Positions 29,936 through 39,744 of a DNA stretch of 64,000 nucleotides are shown here, piece by piece. The translations under genes and the position numbers were made by a program. The notes under the pieces are model-generated. The model saw only the letters and a program-made list of their open reading frames with translations, did not search any database and was not told the DNA's origin. Origin of the DNA: Gracilariopsis chorda (Eukaryota; Rhodophyta; Florideophyceae; Gracilariales; Gracilariaceae); the NCBI GenBank assembly GCA_003194525.1, contig NBIV01000196.1, positions 1-64,000 on the forward strand, in the 5' to 3' direction. Position 1 is the stretch's first letter; every line of letters begins with the position of its first letter.

Positions 29936-31417
29936 TCATGTGTCGTGATCCGGCACTCGAGGTTGTTGCAACACAAAAACGTCCTTCTTTGCGAACGGGA
30001 AGGACGCACGTTTGGCGGGCAGCAGTCGCGATGCAACAGGATGCGCGCCACGGCTGGAGAGGGCGGTAATAGTGGTTGGAGACAGGCTATCGGCGCGAGT
30101 GACGGGCAGTTGGATGGGTGAATCGGGCTCAGTTGTAGGCTCGGAGGAAAGCGAAGAGGGCGATTCAGGTTGGAAGTGGTCGTGTGCCAATAAAGATTCG
30201 GCACTGTGATCTGGCAAGCAGTCAACTTGCTGGTCGCATCGGAGGTTTGGCGATGCGATGAGAGCCAGGTTATGAAGAATGAGGTCTCGTACTTCAAAGA
30301 CAGCGTTGTTTGGCGGCATGGCATCAATTGTATTCTTCATGCGTTCTATCTGCGAAAGAGAAACAGTGGCAGCTTCCTGCGAAGAATGCACAACGATGCC
30401 AGAACAATTCGAACGTACCCATCGTAAAACAGCTTGCTCTTGTGACATAACCTGACACTCACTACGTCCGGTGATTAGAACCGTAGGTAAAGCACTAACA
30501 AAGGCCTCTGACACAACACCTGGTCCCGGCTTGCCGACAAGCAAATCTGATATTTGCATGAAAAGTGGAATGTGGTTGGTGTACGCGGTGATGTGCAAGG
30601 GCGCACTCGGACGTTGTTTCTTCCATCGGTTGAGACGGTCAAAGAGGTTGCGATTGTTGCCGCAAATGGCTATGACGTTGACGGACTGCGGAGCGGGTCG
30701 TGAAAGGAAGCGACGAACAAGGTCGAAGACTGTGTCTGTCGGCGGCGCACCTCCGAAGAGAATGAGGACTGTAGGTCGATGCCAATGAAGTCGCAGTGCA
30801 ATTCGCTCACGTTTACGGTCCTCGTCGGAGAGCTTGGTGTAGAAACGCGGGGCAACTACCATACCGGAGGTGTTGGATACGCGGTTGGACGCGGAGGGGA
30901 TGTGTGAAGGTTGATAGCCGTGCTCAATTGCCTGGGTAAAAGCAAGGTGAGTTCCAGTCACAAGGTGTTGACGGGGATGCTGTATCCAGGGGTGCGTGCG
31001 GGTATGCGAGAAGTCGGTGAGAACTGTGAACAGGTGAACATTTGGGGGAAGCGTATGTGCAAAGACACCATTGAGCATCGGAACAAACGAAACGACGCAT
31101 CGCAAGTTAGGAAATCGTTGCCAGAAGGCACGAAAGTTGGCTCGAAGAGTGGGTTCTGCGAGCGGATAGAAGAACTGCACAGCGTTGTGAAACAGTTCTA
31201 TGGCAGAAACGGCGTTATAAGAGAGAAGAAGGTTGTAGAACCAGTCTCCAGAGGCGGCTCCGGCTCGCGCAGCGGCGTCGACCAGCTGATGAGTATGTGC
31301 GGAGGAATGTGGAGACGCCTGAAGAGCATCGGCGACGGCACGGGCAGAGGCTTTGTGACCGCCGCCGCCGGAGCCGTAGAGAAGGAGGACAAGGGGTTCG
31401 GGGGGCGGACGACACAT
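29936..31417 (-). CDS. MGDG-synthase-like GT28 glycosyltransferase
   Basis: 493 residues from the ATG at 31417. The N-terminal domain opens with LLLYGSGGGGHKASARAVADAL, the glycine-rich acceptor-side loop of the MGD/UgtP/MurG group. A DUF3492-like stretch with FTVLTDFSHTRTHPWIQ follows, matching the conserved T-D-x-x-x-x-H-x-x-W of galactolipid synthases. The C-terminal nucleotide-sugar site is NHIPLFMQISDLLVGKPGPGVVSEAFVSALPTVL (K-x-G-P-G-x-x-x-E-A). Relatives add galactose or glucose to diacylglycerol to make plastid or bacterial glycolipids. No transit peptide is evident: the conserved domain starts at residue 10, so either the 5' end is elsewhere or this is not the main plastid enzyme. 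The last 110 residues are Ser/Pro-rich and not part of the family. Confidence 0.85.
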   Translation of the reverse strand: MCRPPPEPLVLLLYGSGGGGHKASARAVADALQASPHSSAHTHQLVDAAARAGAASGDWFYNLLLSYNAVSAIELFHNAVQFFYPLAEPTLRANFRAFWQRFPNLRCVVSFVPMLNGVFAHTLPPNVHLFTVLTDFSHTRTHPWIQHPRQHLVTGTHLAFTQAIEHGYQPSHIPSASNRVSNTSGMVVAPRFYTKLSDEDRKRERIALRLHWHRPTVLILFGGAPPTDTVFDLVRRFLSRPAPQSVNVIAICGNNRNLFDRLNRWKKQRPSAPLHITAYTNHIPLFMQISDLLVGKPGPGVVSEAFVSALPTVLITGRSECQVMSQEQAVLRWVRSNCSGIVVHSSQEAATVSLSQIERMKNTIDAMPPNNAVFEVRDLILHNLALIASPNLRCDQQVDCLPDHSAESLLAHDHFQPESPSSLSSEPTTEPDSPIQLPVTRADSLSPTTITALSSRGAHPVASRLLPAKRASFPFAKKDVFVLQQPRVPDHDT

Positions 31418-31715
31418 AGCGTGGGAGATGCTGAACGAGGATGGAGAGGTGAACGGATACGAGAGTGAGGCAGCGCTTTAAAGGGGTAGCGCTAGCTGCT
31501 AGCGACGGAGTGGCGGCGAACGGCATAGCGCGTGCGCGAATCTTCTCTCGTACCCTCGCAAGCAGAAGTTTGTAATTCGCGCATCTTGAAGCAACATTCG
31601 CAGTGCACGTGGCGCATTGTTGCGCGCGTGACACGCGCCGCTCCATACTACACGTTGACAGTGATACCTGCACCTCCTCCTCCCCACCCCCCAAATCTCC
31701 TCCGCCCCCGCCAAC
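31418..31715. other. Divergent promoter region
   Basis: Short divergent spacer between the glycosyltransferase and the quinolinate phosphoribosyltransferase. Only regulatory sequence expected; the stretch near 31674-31690 is C-rich. Confidence 0.5.
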
Positions 31716-32597
31716 ATGACCGCCGCCCAAACCATACCTACCACCACTCTTTCCGCGCTGGCGCGCTCCTGGTTGCAGGAGGACTGTCCCAGTTTTGACC
31801 CCGCAGCCGCCAGTCTTCCCGCCACGCCAGTTTCCGCAGTGCTTTACGCAAAGTCAAGACTGCTGTTGGCTGGCGTGCCGTTCTTCGATGCCGTCTTTCG
31901 CGAGGTTGGGTGCAACGTCGTATGGATGCAACCGGAGCCTTCGTTGATACAACCGCTCCAAGGCAAGCAGCCCCTTGCCCGAGTCACGGGTCCCCCCGCT
32001 CAGTTGTTGCGCGGTGAACGTATTGCGCTCAACGCGCTTTCGGAGGTGTGCGCAATTGCCACCGCGGCTCATGACGCTGTTCAGGCCGTTGGCAAGCTTG
32101 CTTGGACTGGAAGGTTAGCAATGACCAGAAAGACTCCCCCCGGGTTACGTCTCCTACACAAGTACGGTGCCATGCTTGGAGGAATGGATCCGCATCGGTA
32201 TGATTTGTCCACGCCCATGTTGAAGGATAATCATCTCAGTGCCGCTGGAAACCTCACCTCTGCTGTATCCGCGGTTCGCGCTTGTGCTGGGTTCAGCGCG
32301 AAGGTTGAGGTGGAGACTTCTTCCTTGTCGGAAGCTCTTTCCGCATGTGAAGCGGGTGCTGATATCGTCATGTTGGATAATTTTGAGGCTGCGTCCATTT
32401 CGGAAACTGTGCGCATTGTCAAACGTCAATTCCCAAATGTACTTGTTGAGGTTAGTGGAGGTGTTACTCCCACTTCCTTGGAGTCGTATCTTATAGATGG
32501 TGTTGATGTTGTCAGCTTTTCCATCGGTAAGCATGCTGCTAGCGTCGATCTTAGTCTTAAGGTTGACACTCAGCAAAGTGCTGCAAACGCTCGCTGA
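31716..32597 (+). CDS. nadC: Nicotinate-nucleotide pyrophosphorylase (carboxylating), quinolinate phosphoribosyltransferase
   Basis: 293 residues from the ATG at 31716. Converts quinolinate and PRPP to nicotinate mononucleotide, CO2 and PPi, the entry to de novo NAD. Family motifs are complete: ERIALNALSEVCAIAT (101-116), TRKTPPGLRLLHKYGAMLGG (137-156), HRYDLSTPMLKDNHL (160-174), KVEVETSSLSEA, GADIVMLDNF, VEVSGGVTPTSLESY and GVDVVSFSIGKHAASVDLSLKV. The basic residues that bind quinolinate and PRPP phosphates (Arg101, Arg138, Lys139, His160, Arg161, Lys170) are in place. Length is typical. No clear organelle target sequence. Single exon. It is the last host gene before the transposon island. 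Confidence 0.97.
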   Translation: MTAAQTIPTTTLSALARSWLQEDCPSFDPAAASLPATPVSAVLYAKSRLLLAGVPFFDAVFREVGCNVVWMQPEPSLIQPLQGKQPLARVTGPPAQLLRGERIALNALSEVCAIATAAHDAVQAVGKLAWTGRLAMTRKTPPGLRLLHKYGAMLGGMDPHRYDLSTPMLKDNHLSAAGNLTSAVSAVRACAGFSAKVEVETSSLSEALSACEAGADIVMLDNFEAASISETVRIVKRQFPNVLVEVSGGVTPTSLESYLIDGVDVVSFSIGKHAASVDLSLKVDTQQSAANAR

Positions 32598-33037
32598 TTC
32601 ACTCTCTCTTGAACTTTTCATGAACCCTTTCCTGCACTTTTCTGGGCCTATGTCAAGTTCTGCATCATACTATCTACGATCAGCCCGGGCACCAACTAAA
32701 CCGACCAATACGTCTTCCACTGCATATCAATCTCATTAACGACACAACCATTGTCCTCGTCTCTTGAGGCTTCTTGCGTACAGTTGTAGATCTGTTATAG
32801 TAAGCCCTACGTAAAGATGACCGGTCACTCTGAGATCCGTTTCACAGCAGTACAAGCGTATAACTATGTTCCCCTGTTGCGTTTTCGCTACTGTACCTTT
32901 CTCTGGTTTGTCGCCGCGATGCAATCCACCCCCTCCGAGCACTGCATGTACCTTCGTATGTCCACTCCTCCCAAAGCGATGTCACCCTCGTTTGCTCGTA
33001 CACGCAACCATGACTTGGCGGTAACAAACTTGTTACT
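32598..33037. other. Intergenic to element A
   Basis: Downstream flank of the quinolinate phosphoribosyltransferase gene. No gene seen. It ends with the target duplication TTACT (33033-33037). Confidence 0.5.
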
Positions 33038-33411
33038 TGTCGATAAAACTCGATTATATGAAAAGCGATACAGCGGTAGTTACGACTAGTATCGAGAAAA
33101 CCAAATTGGTTTTACTTAGGTAGAGGATAGTTGATGAAGAAGATGGGTTGGGGAAGAGAGTTGAGGACGATCAAGCTCTCTTCCTCCCCTTTTATAGTGT
33201 AGAGAAAGACGCTACTCGTCTTTCTCGACTACAACGCAATCCTACGGGTCTGCATGCCAAGCGGTATTGTAAGCAGGCCATTTCATCATCCTAGGGGATG
33301 GTGAGAAGGCCAGACGCTTTCTCACCACCCCCAAGGATGGTGAGATGGTCTGTTCCATCTCTTTCTGCTCAGCGCCTGACACAAAAGGCGCTGAGTCAGG
33401 GTGAGTTAACA
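33038..33411 (-). repeat. Element A 3' LTR
   Basis: 374 bp. Carries four consecutive hairpins in U3: 33202-33226 (10-bp stem), 33300-33326 (8-bp stem, extendable), 33342-33361 (7-bp stem) and 33368-33395 (9-bp stem). In element sense they lie upstream of a TATA-like TATAAAA (33190-33196). Confidence 0.96.
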
Positions 33412-33433
33412 CTCCCTTCTCTTTTCATACGGC

Positions 33434-36400
33434 TTACAATTGTCGCATTGGTTCACGAATTACTAATTGTTCAATATCTAAAACGCATTTTGAGGTTACT
33501 AGTAGTTGGTTCAAAGCATCGCAGTTCTTAACTTTTGTAAATGAATCGGCAGGGTTGTTATTGGAAGTGACATATCCAACATCGGAGATTTCATGGTTCG
33601 AATAGGCTTCACGAACTGCTGAAATGTCGATCATGAGTCGCTTTTCAGATGTCGATGAGCTTTTTGTTATTACGTCAAATAGACTTTTTGAGTCAGTCAA
33701 CATTGTGATTGGTATTTTTTTCCGAGTATTGACTCTAAGTCATGTTTGATAACGTAAGAAACGTCGAAGGCATCTGCAAATGCGTATAGTTCTCCTCCGA
33801 GAACGGATCGGGTAACGCGCCGGCTTTTGTGACTTGAGAAGTGAAGAATGTTGCATTTTTCAAACTTATCCACGAGAAGAATGATGAATCCGATTTGGGA
33901 TGAGTTATCTGTGTTGTTGGCGAATGATGAATCGGAATATACCTTAAGATGAAGTGAATTGACATCAAGTTTAACATAATTCAGACTTACGTCCTGAGTC
34001 TGCTGAATATGCGTTACGACTTTGTTGATGTTTTTCACATCTTCCTTTGAGAAAGAAGGTTCCGTAACTTGAGCAGCCATGTTAACAGCACAGCAAATGT
34101 CTGGTCGCGTGTGAGTTAACCAAGCAAGTTTATGTCTCAGAGAACGAAAATCGGAGAAGGTGCAATCTTTCGGAAGAATTCGCAATCGTTTGGTATAATG
34201 TTTCTGACTGAGTGAGAATCCTTTGTCCATTGTGCGCAATCTTACGCCTGCAAATAGAGCACAATCCATTTCCAAGTCCTTTGATTCAAATTTCTGAACG
34301 GTGCGTTTTGCCTGTTGCAGGAACTGCTCGTTTCCACACTGGAGGAGATCATCTACGTAAACACCGGTTAAGCCAATAAGCTTTGACTGTTCGTGTCTCA
34401 TAAATAATGACAGATCTCCCTTTGTCGGTTTCATTCCTAGGTCTTCTTTCAGATGGGTGTTTATTGTTCTGTACCAATAGTCTCCAGAGTCTGAAAGTCC
34501 ATATAGAGGGCGAAGAAGTTCCAACAACATTTCTGGTGGAAGAACTAATTCTTTTGGAGGTTTCAAATATACTTTACGCATGAGCTTCTGGGCGGATTGT
34601 AAGTATGCTTGGCGAACATCTGTGTTCCATACTCTATATCCAAGAATAGCGGCGATAGTAACGAGAATTCGGGTTGAATATTGTCGCAGATTAGGAGAAT
34701 TATGTACAAGAAGAGGTTTTTCGGGATCTTTGTGCCCTTGGGCGACAAATCTGGCTTTGAATATCTCTTCATCAGTTTCTGGATTTTTGATGGCGAGCAC
34801 AAATCTGTCAGTGAGAATGTTGGCATCTTCTGACACTTCGTCCTTTCTGATGACTTTCCACGTTCCACGGGATATTAATCCTGCCAGCTCTTTTCGTTTG
34901 GCTTCACTGAATGCTGGTAGGTTCCGACGTTCATCGGAAGGACCTAACACTTCAGTGATTTGAACATCATAGAGTTCAAAGTCACTAGGAAGTATTGGTT
35001 GTAGACAAATATGAAGGTTGTTCATTAGTTCGTCACGATAGAAGGGCTTGACTTGCGCAATAGAATGTTGGACTGTTTCGCCATTGCGGTTGATGTAGAT
35101 TTGTTTGTCGTCAATTTTCACAATTTTGTATGGTCCAGTCCATTTTATTGGCTTCAGATTCTCTCGATAAACTAGAACTTCTTGTCCAACTTTCAAGTTT
35201 GTTGCTGCGGCAGATGGAATGCGAACGACGATTGCTCGACGCAAACGAAGCTCCGAGGTGATGGTTTCCATTTCGGTGCGCGCGAGTTGAAGAGCTCTCA
35301 TTCGCTCCTCATGATTTGGAAGTTCTGTGCTAAAGGGCGGGAAGCGGGGAAGAACTCCAAATACAAGTAGTGAAGGTACAAGTCCTTCGGGGTTCACTGT
35401 ATCGTTCATAGCCTTTACAGCAAGACGAAGGGCTAGTGCGATAGGTACATCGGGCTCACTGTAACGGATCTTTTGGTATATACGTCGTAAGGGTTCGTGA
35501 TATCGTTCGCCTGGGCCAAGGGAGTTGTGACTTTCAACGCCTGAGAAGTGTAAGGTGATTCCAGCCATGCTCGTCAGTTCTTTCCATCGAGCGGATGTAA
35601 ATTGTCTGGCTTTATCCAGTTTCATTCTGTCCGGATATCCAGTGTAAAGTGTTGCCCAACAACTGAGAAATGCGTACCAGATCGCTTCGGTGGTTTGAGT
35701 CTTAAGGAATACTGCAGAGCTGAAGTGCGTTTGTGTATCAACTACGTGTAGTACCGGTATTTTGTCCAAAAACATAAGATCCAAAGCAATTTCACTGTTG
35801 AATATTATTTTGCCTGGAACGGATACTTGGAAGGACTGTGGCCGGGGTGTGAAACGTTGGCACGTGGCACATGATTTTGATATACGCTCGATGAGTTTCC
35901 TGGTCTCGGGTGTGGCATTTTCTGGCTTTGCTCGGGAGATCAAGTTGAAAAGCTTGCTTGCGCTAGGATGGTAGAAGTGCATATGCATCTTGCGGAGTTC
36001 GCTCTTTGTGTAAAGTGTCTCATAGAAGTCCCATTCTAAGTACATATGACCGAATTTTCGCGTGATTGGGATTGACCAATTGAACTTCTTATTGATAAGC
36101 ATGTTTTCCACGTTGTCCGGTACAAGAGCGTGTAAGTCCAAGATGTCGAGTCCAATAAGGAGCGGTACTGAGGCGTCAACAACATCAATTTCTAGTGGAA
36201 GAAAAGTGTTGCAAGGGATTGGAATGCGGACTTGCATGGTTCCACGGCTGAAGTATACGCCATCTCCAAATTTGAAAGCTTTGTTGGAGTGTTTCGGCTT
36301 AAATGGAATGCCAACAAGTTTACAGTACGCGTGGGCTTGTTGCTTTCCCACTACGGATTGTTGTGCGCCAGAGTCCAGGCATGCGCCTTGAAATTCGCGT

Positions 36401-36596
36401 CGTGTTTTGTCGAATGAGCTCGTCTTTACGCTATGTATGTCGATAAAGTTCCAACGAGGTGTGCGTGAACTGTATCGTGCTTGCTTACGTGTACAAAAAC
36501 AAATGATTCGTGGTGAGCCGTTGGAGGACTTTTCTGGTCCCTTTTTGTTCTGCTGCTTGGGAGGAGCACTACGGCAGAAATCATTAGTACTCCCAC
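33434..36596 (-). mobile_element. Element A pol region
   Basis: Order is protease (CLDSGAQQSVVG), integrase (LHVVDTQTHFSS core), reverse transcriptase (VWNTDVRQAYLQ, GVYVDDLLQ) and RNase H (VYSDSSFANN, VLGGELYAFADA). It lies in a different frame from gag, overlapping its end, which is a normal layout for families that make pol by programmed frameshifting; element B has the same layout. About one break overall. Confidence 0.9.
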
Positions 36597-38201
36597 TTAA
36601 AAATCTTCAAGGCAGTTCGAGAGGGATGGCTCGCTACTTTGCGTTCCAAAGTTGGACGCAAAGAATTGTTCAGAAGGATATGAATTTTCGTTGCCCTCAC
36701 TAAAATCTGCATCGCCATTGCATGCAAAGAATGTTTCAGCACTTTCACACTCATCGGAATCACTAGATTCTTCGAGCTGTTGACAGATTTCGTATAAAAC
36801 GCGTTTCAAAGCCTTGTTCTGATCCTTACAGCCGTTACGTTGCAAATATTGCACCCGGTTGGCGGCAGTGTTGGTGAGGTCCTTGCGTTGCCTACACTCA
36901 GCTATCACATGTCCAAATTTACCACAATTCCAACAGTTAACGTTTCGCTTGTTCTTGGATTGACGATATTTTGCCCTGTTGGTGGAATTTGGATGACGTG
37001 TGTACCGAGATTGGCCAGCATAAAACGTCTCAGTCGTGTCGGGGTTCTGGAAATCTTCGGTAGAGAGGGAGTCTAACTGAAGACTTTTCTGATCTCGCAT
37101 GCCACCGATTTTCTCTTCCTGATCTAGTTGAATTGCGGCTTCCAACTGTCCATAAAGTTCGTGATAGCTAATTAGTCCCGCATTGGCTCTGCTGCAGGCG
37201 TCTCGGGCCCATGAATGCCCAATAACCGCATTCTGTAAATATTCAATCCGGTTGCGCTCGGATGGGCAGTGCATAGGGCCTTGTGGAGACAGCTTGGAAA
37301 TTTCTTCATGGAGTTTCTCCAAAGCGTCGCTTAATGAAGAGCTCTTTGAAGCAAATTTCTGGATTCGTAGGTTGCGTAGATAGGCAACAATGCGGTTCTG
37401 ACGGGAGAGAGAGTTGTATTCCTTTTCCATGATTGCTGAAGCTTCCCTGAAGCTTCGCACTCTGCCATCAACGTTTTGTACGTAAAACCGTTTTGCATTT
37501 CCACGCAAGAGATGGTGCAAGTATTGGAGTCTTTGGTGGTTGGATAGATTGTAATCTAAAGCGGCATACTTATAATCGCTTAGAAATTCCTCCCAACATT
37601 CGCCAAGAGCCCCTGAGAATTTGGAAGTTTCATCTTTGAAACGAGAGGCAATATAATGAGCGATCTTGTCTCGCTGGTCTCCAAAGTTTGTTTGTGGTTC
37701 ATTGTTGGCTATTGGAGAGCGCCATGGCTGACGTTGGCGGTTTTGCTCAATTGTACGTTTGCTTGGTGAGGCATCGCGTATCGTCTCAGCTTCGACGGTC
37801 TCTTGTGGTTCGGTGTTCCTGACTGGTTGATTGCGGCTGTTCGGGGCAGAAGATGGGGTCTGTTCGAATAAATCTATTGCAGCGAAAGCATCCTCTAGGT
37901 TTGATACCTCGAGAATAGTTTTAGCTATTCTTTTCAAGAGGTGATTACTTTCGTGTTCTGCAAGAGTTATTCCTCGGTCTTCTAGGAACTTTGCGAGCTT
38001 ACGCATTAACAACCCATTACTCAAAATAGAATATGTGAGTAATTTGTCTGGTGGGTACCCTGTTCTCAAAAGTTCAATAGTGTGCGCAGGTTCAGCATCG
38101 GCATTATTCTCTTGAATGTTCTTAATGAACTCTATGAATTGTCGTTGCTGTGGGTTGGCATACCTGACATTAGTTGTGAAGTTTCCGTTAAGTGGAGGCA
38201 T
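36597..38201 (-). CDS. Element A gag
   Basis: 534 residues, open from the ATG at 38201. A helical capsid-like region (SKFSGALGECWEEFLSDYKYAALDYNL onward) is followed by one zinc knuckle CWNCGKFGHVIAEC and an acidic Ser/Asp/Glu-rich tail. It is the structural protein of the virus-like particle. Element B encodes a close relative. Confidence 0.9.
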   Translation of the reverse strand: MPPLNGNFTTNVRYANPQQRQFIEFIKNIQENNADAEPAHTIELLRTGYPPDKLLTYSILSNGLLMRKLAKFLEDRGITLAEHESNHLLKRIAKTILEVSNLEDAFAAIDLFEQTPSSAPNSRNQPVRNTEPQETVEAETIRDASPSKRTIEQNRQRQPWRSPIANNEPQTNFGDQRDKIAHYIASRFKDETSKFSGALGECWEEFLSDYKYAALDYNLSNHQRLQYLHHLLRGNAKRFYVQNVDGRVRSFREASAIMEKEYNSLSRQNRIVAYLRNLRIQKFASKSSSLSDALEKLHEEISKLSPQGPMHCPSERNRIEYLQNAVIGHSWARDACSRANAGLISYHELYGQLEAAIQLDQEEKIGGMRDQKSLQLDSLSTEDFQNPDTTETFYAGQSRYTRHPNSTNRAKYRQSKNKRNVNCWNCGKFGHVIAECRQRKDLTNTAANRVQYLQRNGCKDQNKALKRVLYEICQQLEESSDSDECESAETFFACNGDADFSEGNENSYPSEQFFASNFGTQSSEPSLSNCLEDF

Positions 38202-38330
38202 AGTGTACTAACTAGTAACTGTACTGTTCTTTTTAGTTATTACCTATAGTGTCTTTTTTTTTAAGAAAATACTATCTTTATTAGACACTACTAATAGGTT
38301 TTGAAGTAAAGCGTAAAAGCAAATGGAAGT

Positions 38331-38993
38331 TTATTTATTTAAATTCTTATGGTAAAGCACCTTATGGTGATCTTTGCCGTTTAGGTGACGGTTGAGGTGG
38401 TGGTGTGACTCGAAATGACGGTCACACGTTTTGCAGAACGGAGGATCACGTTTGTTCTGTAAACGTGTCTTGTGACCGCGTGACTGCTTGTGGTCGAAGT
38501 ACGTTTTGGCAGAATTGCACTGTATGTCACACAGTTTGCAAAATCTCTTTGATCTGGCCACGTTGCGGCTACGTGGTTTCGGTTGGCAACGGTCCCGATA
38601 CAGTCTGTCCTTTTTAACACGAAGTTTTTGTATGAAAGGTTTGGGTTTCGGCGTCGGTCTACCACGTAGGACACGTGGTACGGGTACTTCTTCTGCCTCG
38701 AGGTCAATTACACTGGGGTGCCGACGGGGCGGTGTGAAATGCTCGCTGTCGACGTCACTGTCAACGAGCTGGTGCAGCACCGGTGTGTGTTTCGGCTTCT
38801 GATTGGCTGTTGGTTGATTGTTGGCCGGTGCCAATAGTTGGAGCGGTGGCGGCGGCTGATTATCCAGCAATGTAAAGTGCGGTGATGGAGTGGCGGGTTC
38901 CTCCACTGTGATAGGGTATAAGTGTTGAACTACTTCAACAGTAGGCCCTGGTTGGTTACGAGGGACAATACTTTGACAATAGAAATTAGCCAC
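38331..38993 (-). CDS. Element A accessory ORF with two U1-type zinc fingers
   Basis: About 220 residues upstream of gag, a position where Copia elements normally have only leader. The N-terminal 140 residues are Pro/Gln-rich then basic. The C-terminus has two fingers of the CX2CX12HX5H form: CKLCDIQCNSAKTYFDHKQS-RGH and CKTCDRHFESHHHLNRHLNG-KDH. This spacing is typical of U1/matrin/JAZ-type fingers, many of which bind structured or double-stranded RNA (known for the family; not shown here). The frame has no ATG at its start; a splice-acceptor-like sequence lies exactly there (see findings). A homologous ORF occurs at the same place in element B. Confidence 0.8.
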   Translation of the reverse strand: MANFYCQSIVPRNQPGPTVEVVQHLYPITVEEPATPSPHFTLLDNQPPPPLQLLAPANNQPTANQKPKHTPVLHQLVDSDVDSEHFTPPRRHPSVIDLEAEEVPVPRVLRGRPTPKPKPFIQKLRVKKDRLYRDRCQPKPRSRNVARSKRFCKLCDIQCNSAKTYFDHKQSRGHKTRLQNKRDPPFCKTCDRHFESHHHLNRHLNGKDHHKVLYHKNLNK

Positions 38994-39163
38994 TGTGCAA
39001 ATTAGAAAATAGAATAATCGTGTAAATTAGTAATCAGGTCTTATACGTCCTTCGCCGTAGCTTAACAACGCCGTATTACAATAAACAGAATTTATCAAAT
39101 TTGCAGAGAGCTTATTTGAACTTACTTTTAATCAAGATAACGAGCTTCCGATTAATTCCAGAA

Positions 39164-39537
39164 TGTCGATAAAACTCGATTATATGAAAAGCGATACAGC
39201 GGTAGTTACGACTAGTATCGAGAAAACCAAATTGGTTTTACTTAGGTAGATGATAGTTGATGAAGAAGATGGGTTGGGGAAGAGAGTTGAGGACGATCAA
39301 GCTCTCTTCCTCCCCTTTTATAGTGTAGAGAAAGACGCTACTCGTCTTTCTCGACTACAACGCAATCCTACGGGTCTGCATGCCAAGCGGTATTGTAAGC
39401 AGGCCATTTCATCATCCTAGGGGATGGTGAGAAGGCCAGACGCTTTCTCACCACCCCCAAGGATGGTGAGATGGTCTGTTCCATCTCTTTCTGCTCAGCG
39501 CCTGACACAAAAGGCGCTGAGTCAGGGTGAGTTAACA
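39164..39537 (-). repeat. Element A 5' LTR
   Basis: 374 bp, one difference from the other LTR. The TATA-like TATAAAA is at 39316-39322 (minus strand). The hairpin series is at 39328-39521, at the start of the LTR in element sense. A TGG-starting primer-site candidate follows three bases after the LTR on the minus strand. Confidence 0.96.
39316..39322 (-). promoter_or_regulatory. TATA box of element A LTR promoter
   Basis: TATAAAA on the minus strand, downstream (in element sense) of the four hairpins. Element B has TATAAAAGG at the matching place. Confidence 0.6.
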
Positions 39538-39744
39538 TTACTCACTCAAGAGCTTATCCTCATCGCAATGCGCTCTGCATACAGTGCCCAGTAGTCGTCT
39601 GTCACATCAAATTCCAATCGAGCACGGACTACTCGTCCTGCAAGTCAGATTCCCGGGAACAACGACGCCATCGCTAGAGCGCTGCGAAGGCCGGTTTAGA
39701 TCCAGTTTGGTGAACAGCTTAACTTCTTCTGAAGTACGAGGGTA

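Larger units (their letters stand above)
33038..39537 (-). mobile_element. Copia-order LTR retrotransposon A, very young
   Basis: Read on the minus strand. The 374-bp LTRs start TG and end CA in element sense, with a 5-bp target duplication TTACT (33033-33037 and 39538-39542). I count one difference between the LTRs, so it is very young. In element order: 5' LTR, leader with an intron-like signature, an extra zinc-finger ORF, gag, pol (protease, integrase, RT, RNase H), a purine tract AAAAGAGAAGGGAG, 3' LTR. Integrase before RT places it in Copia, but it is clearly a different lineage from Copia-1. It looks close to whole, with about one break. Confidence 0.96.

Noticed and set aside
29650-30327. 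Minus-strand frame overlapping the 3' end of the glycosyltransferase
   Set aside because: Out of frame with the recognisable glycosyltransferase and made of Leu/Pro/Phe-rich sequence without motifs.
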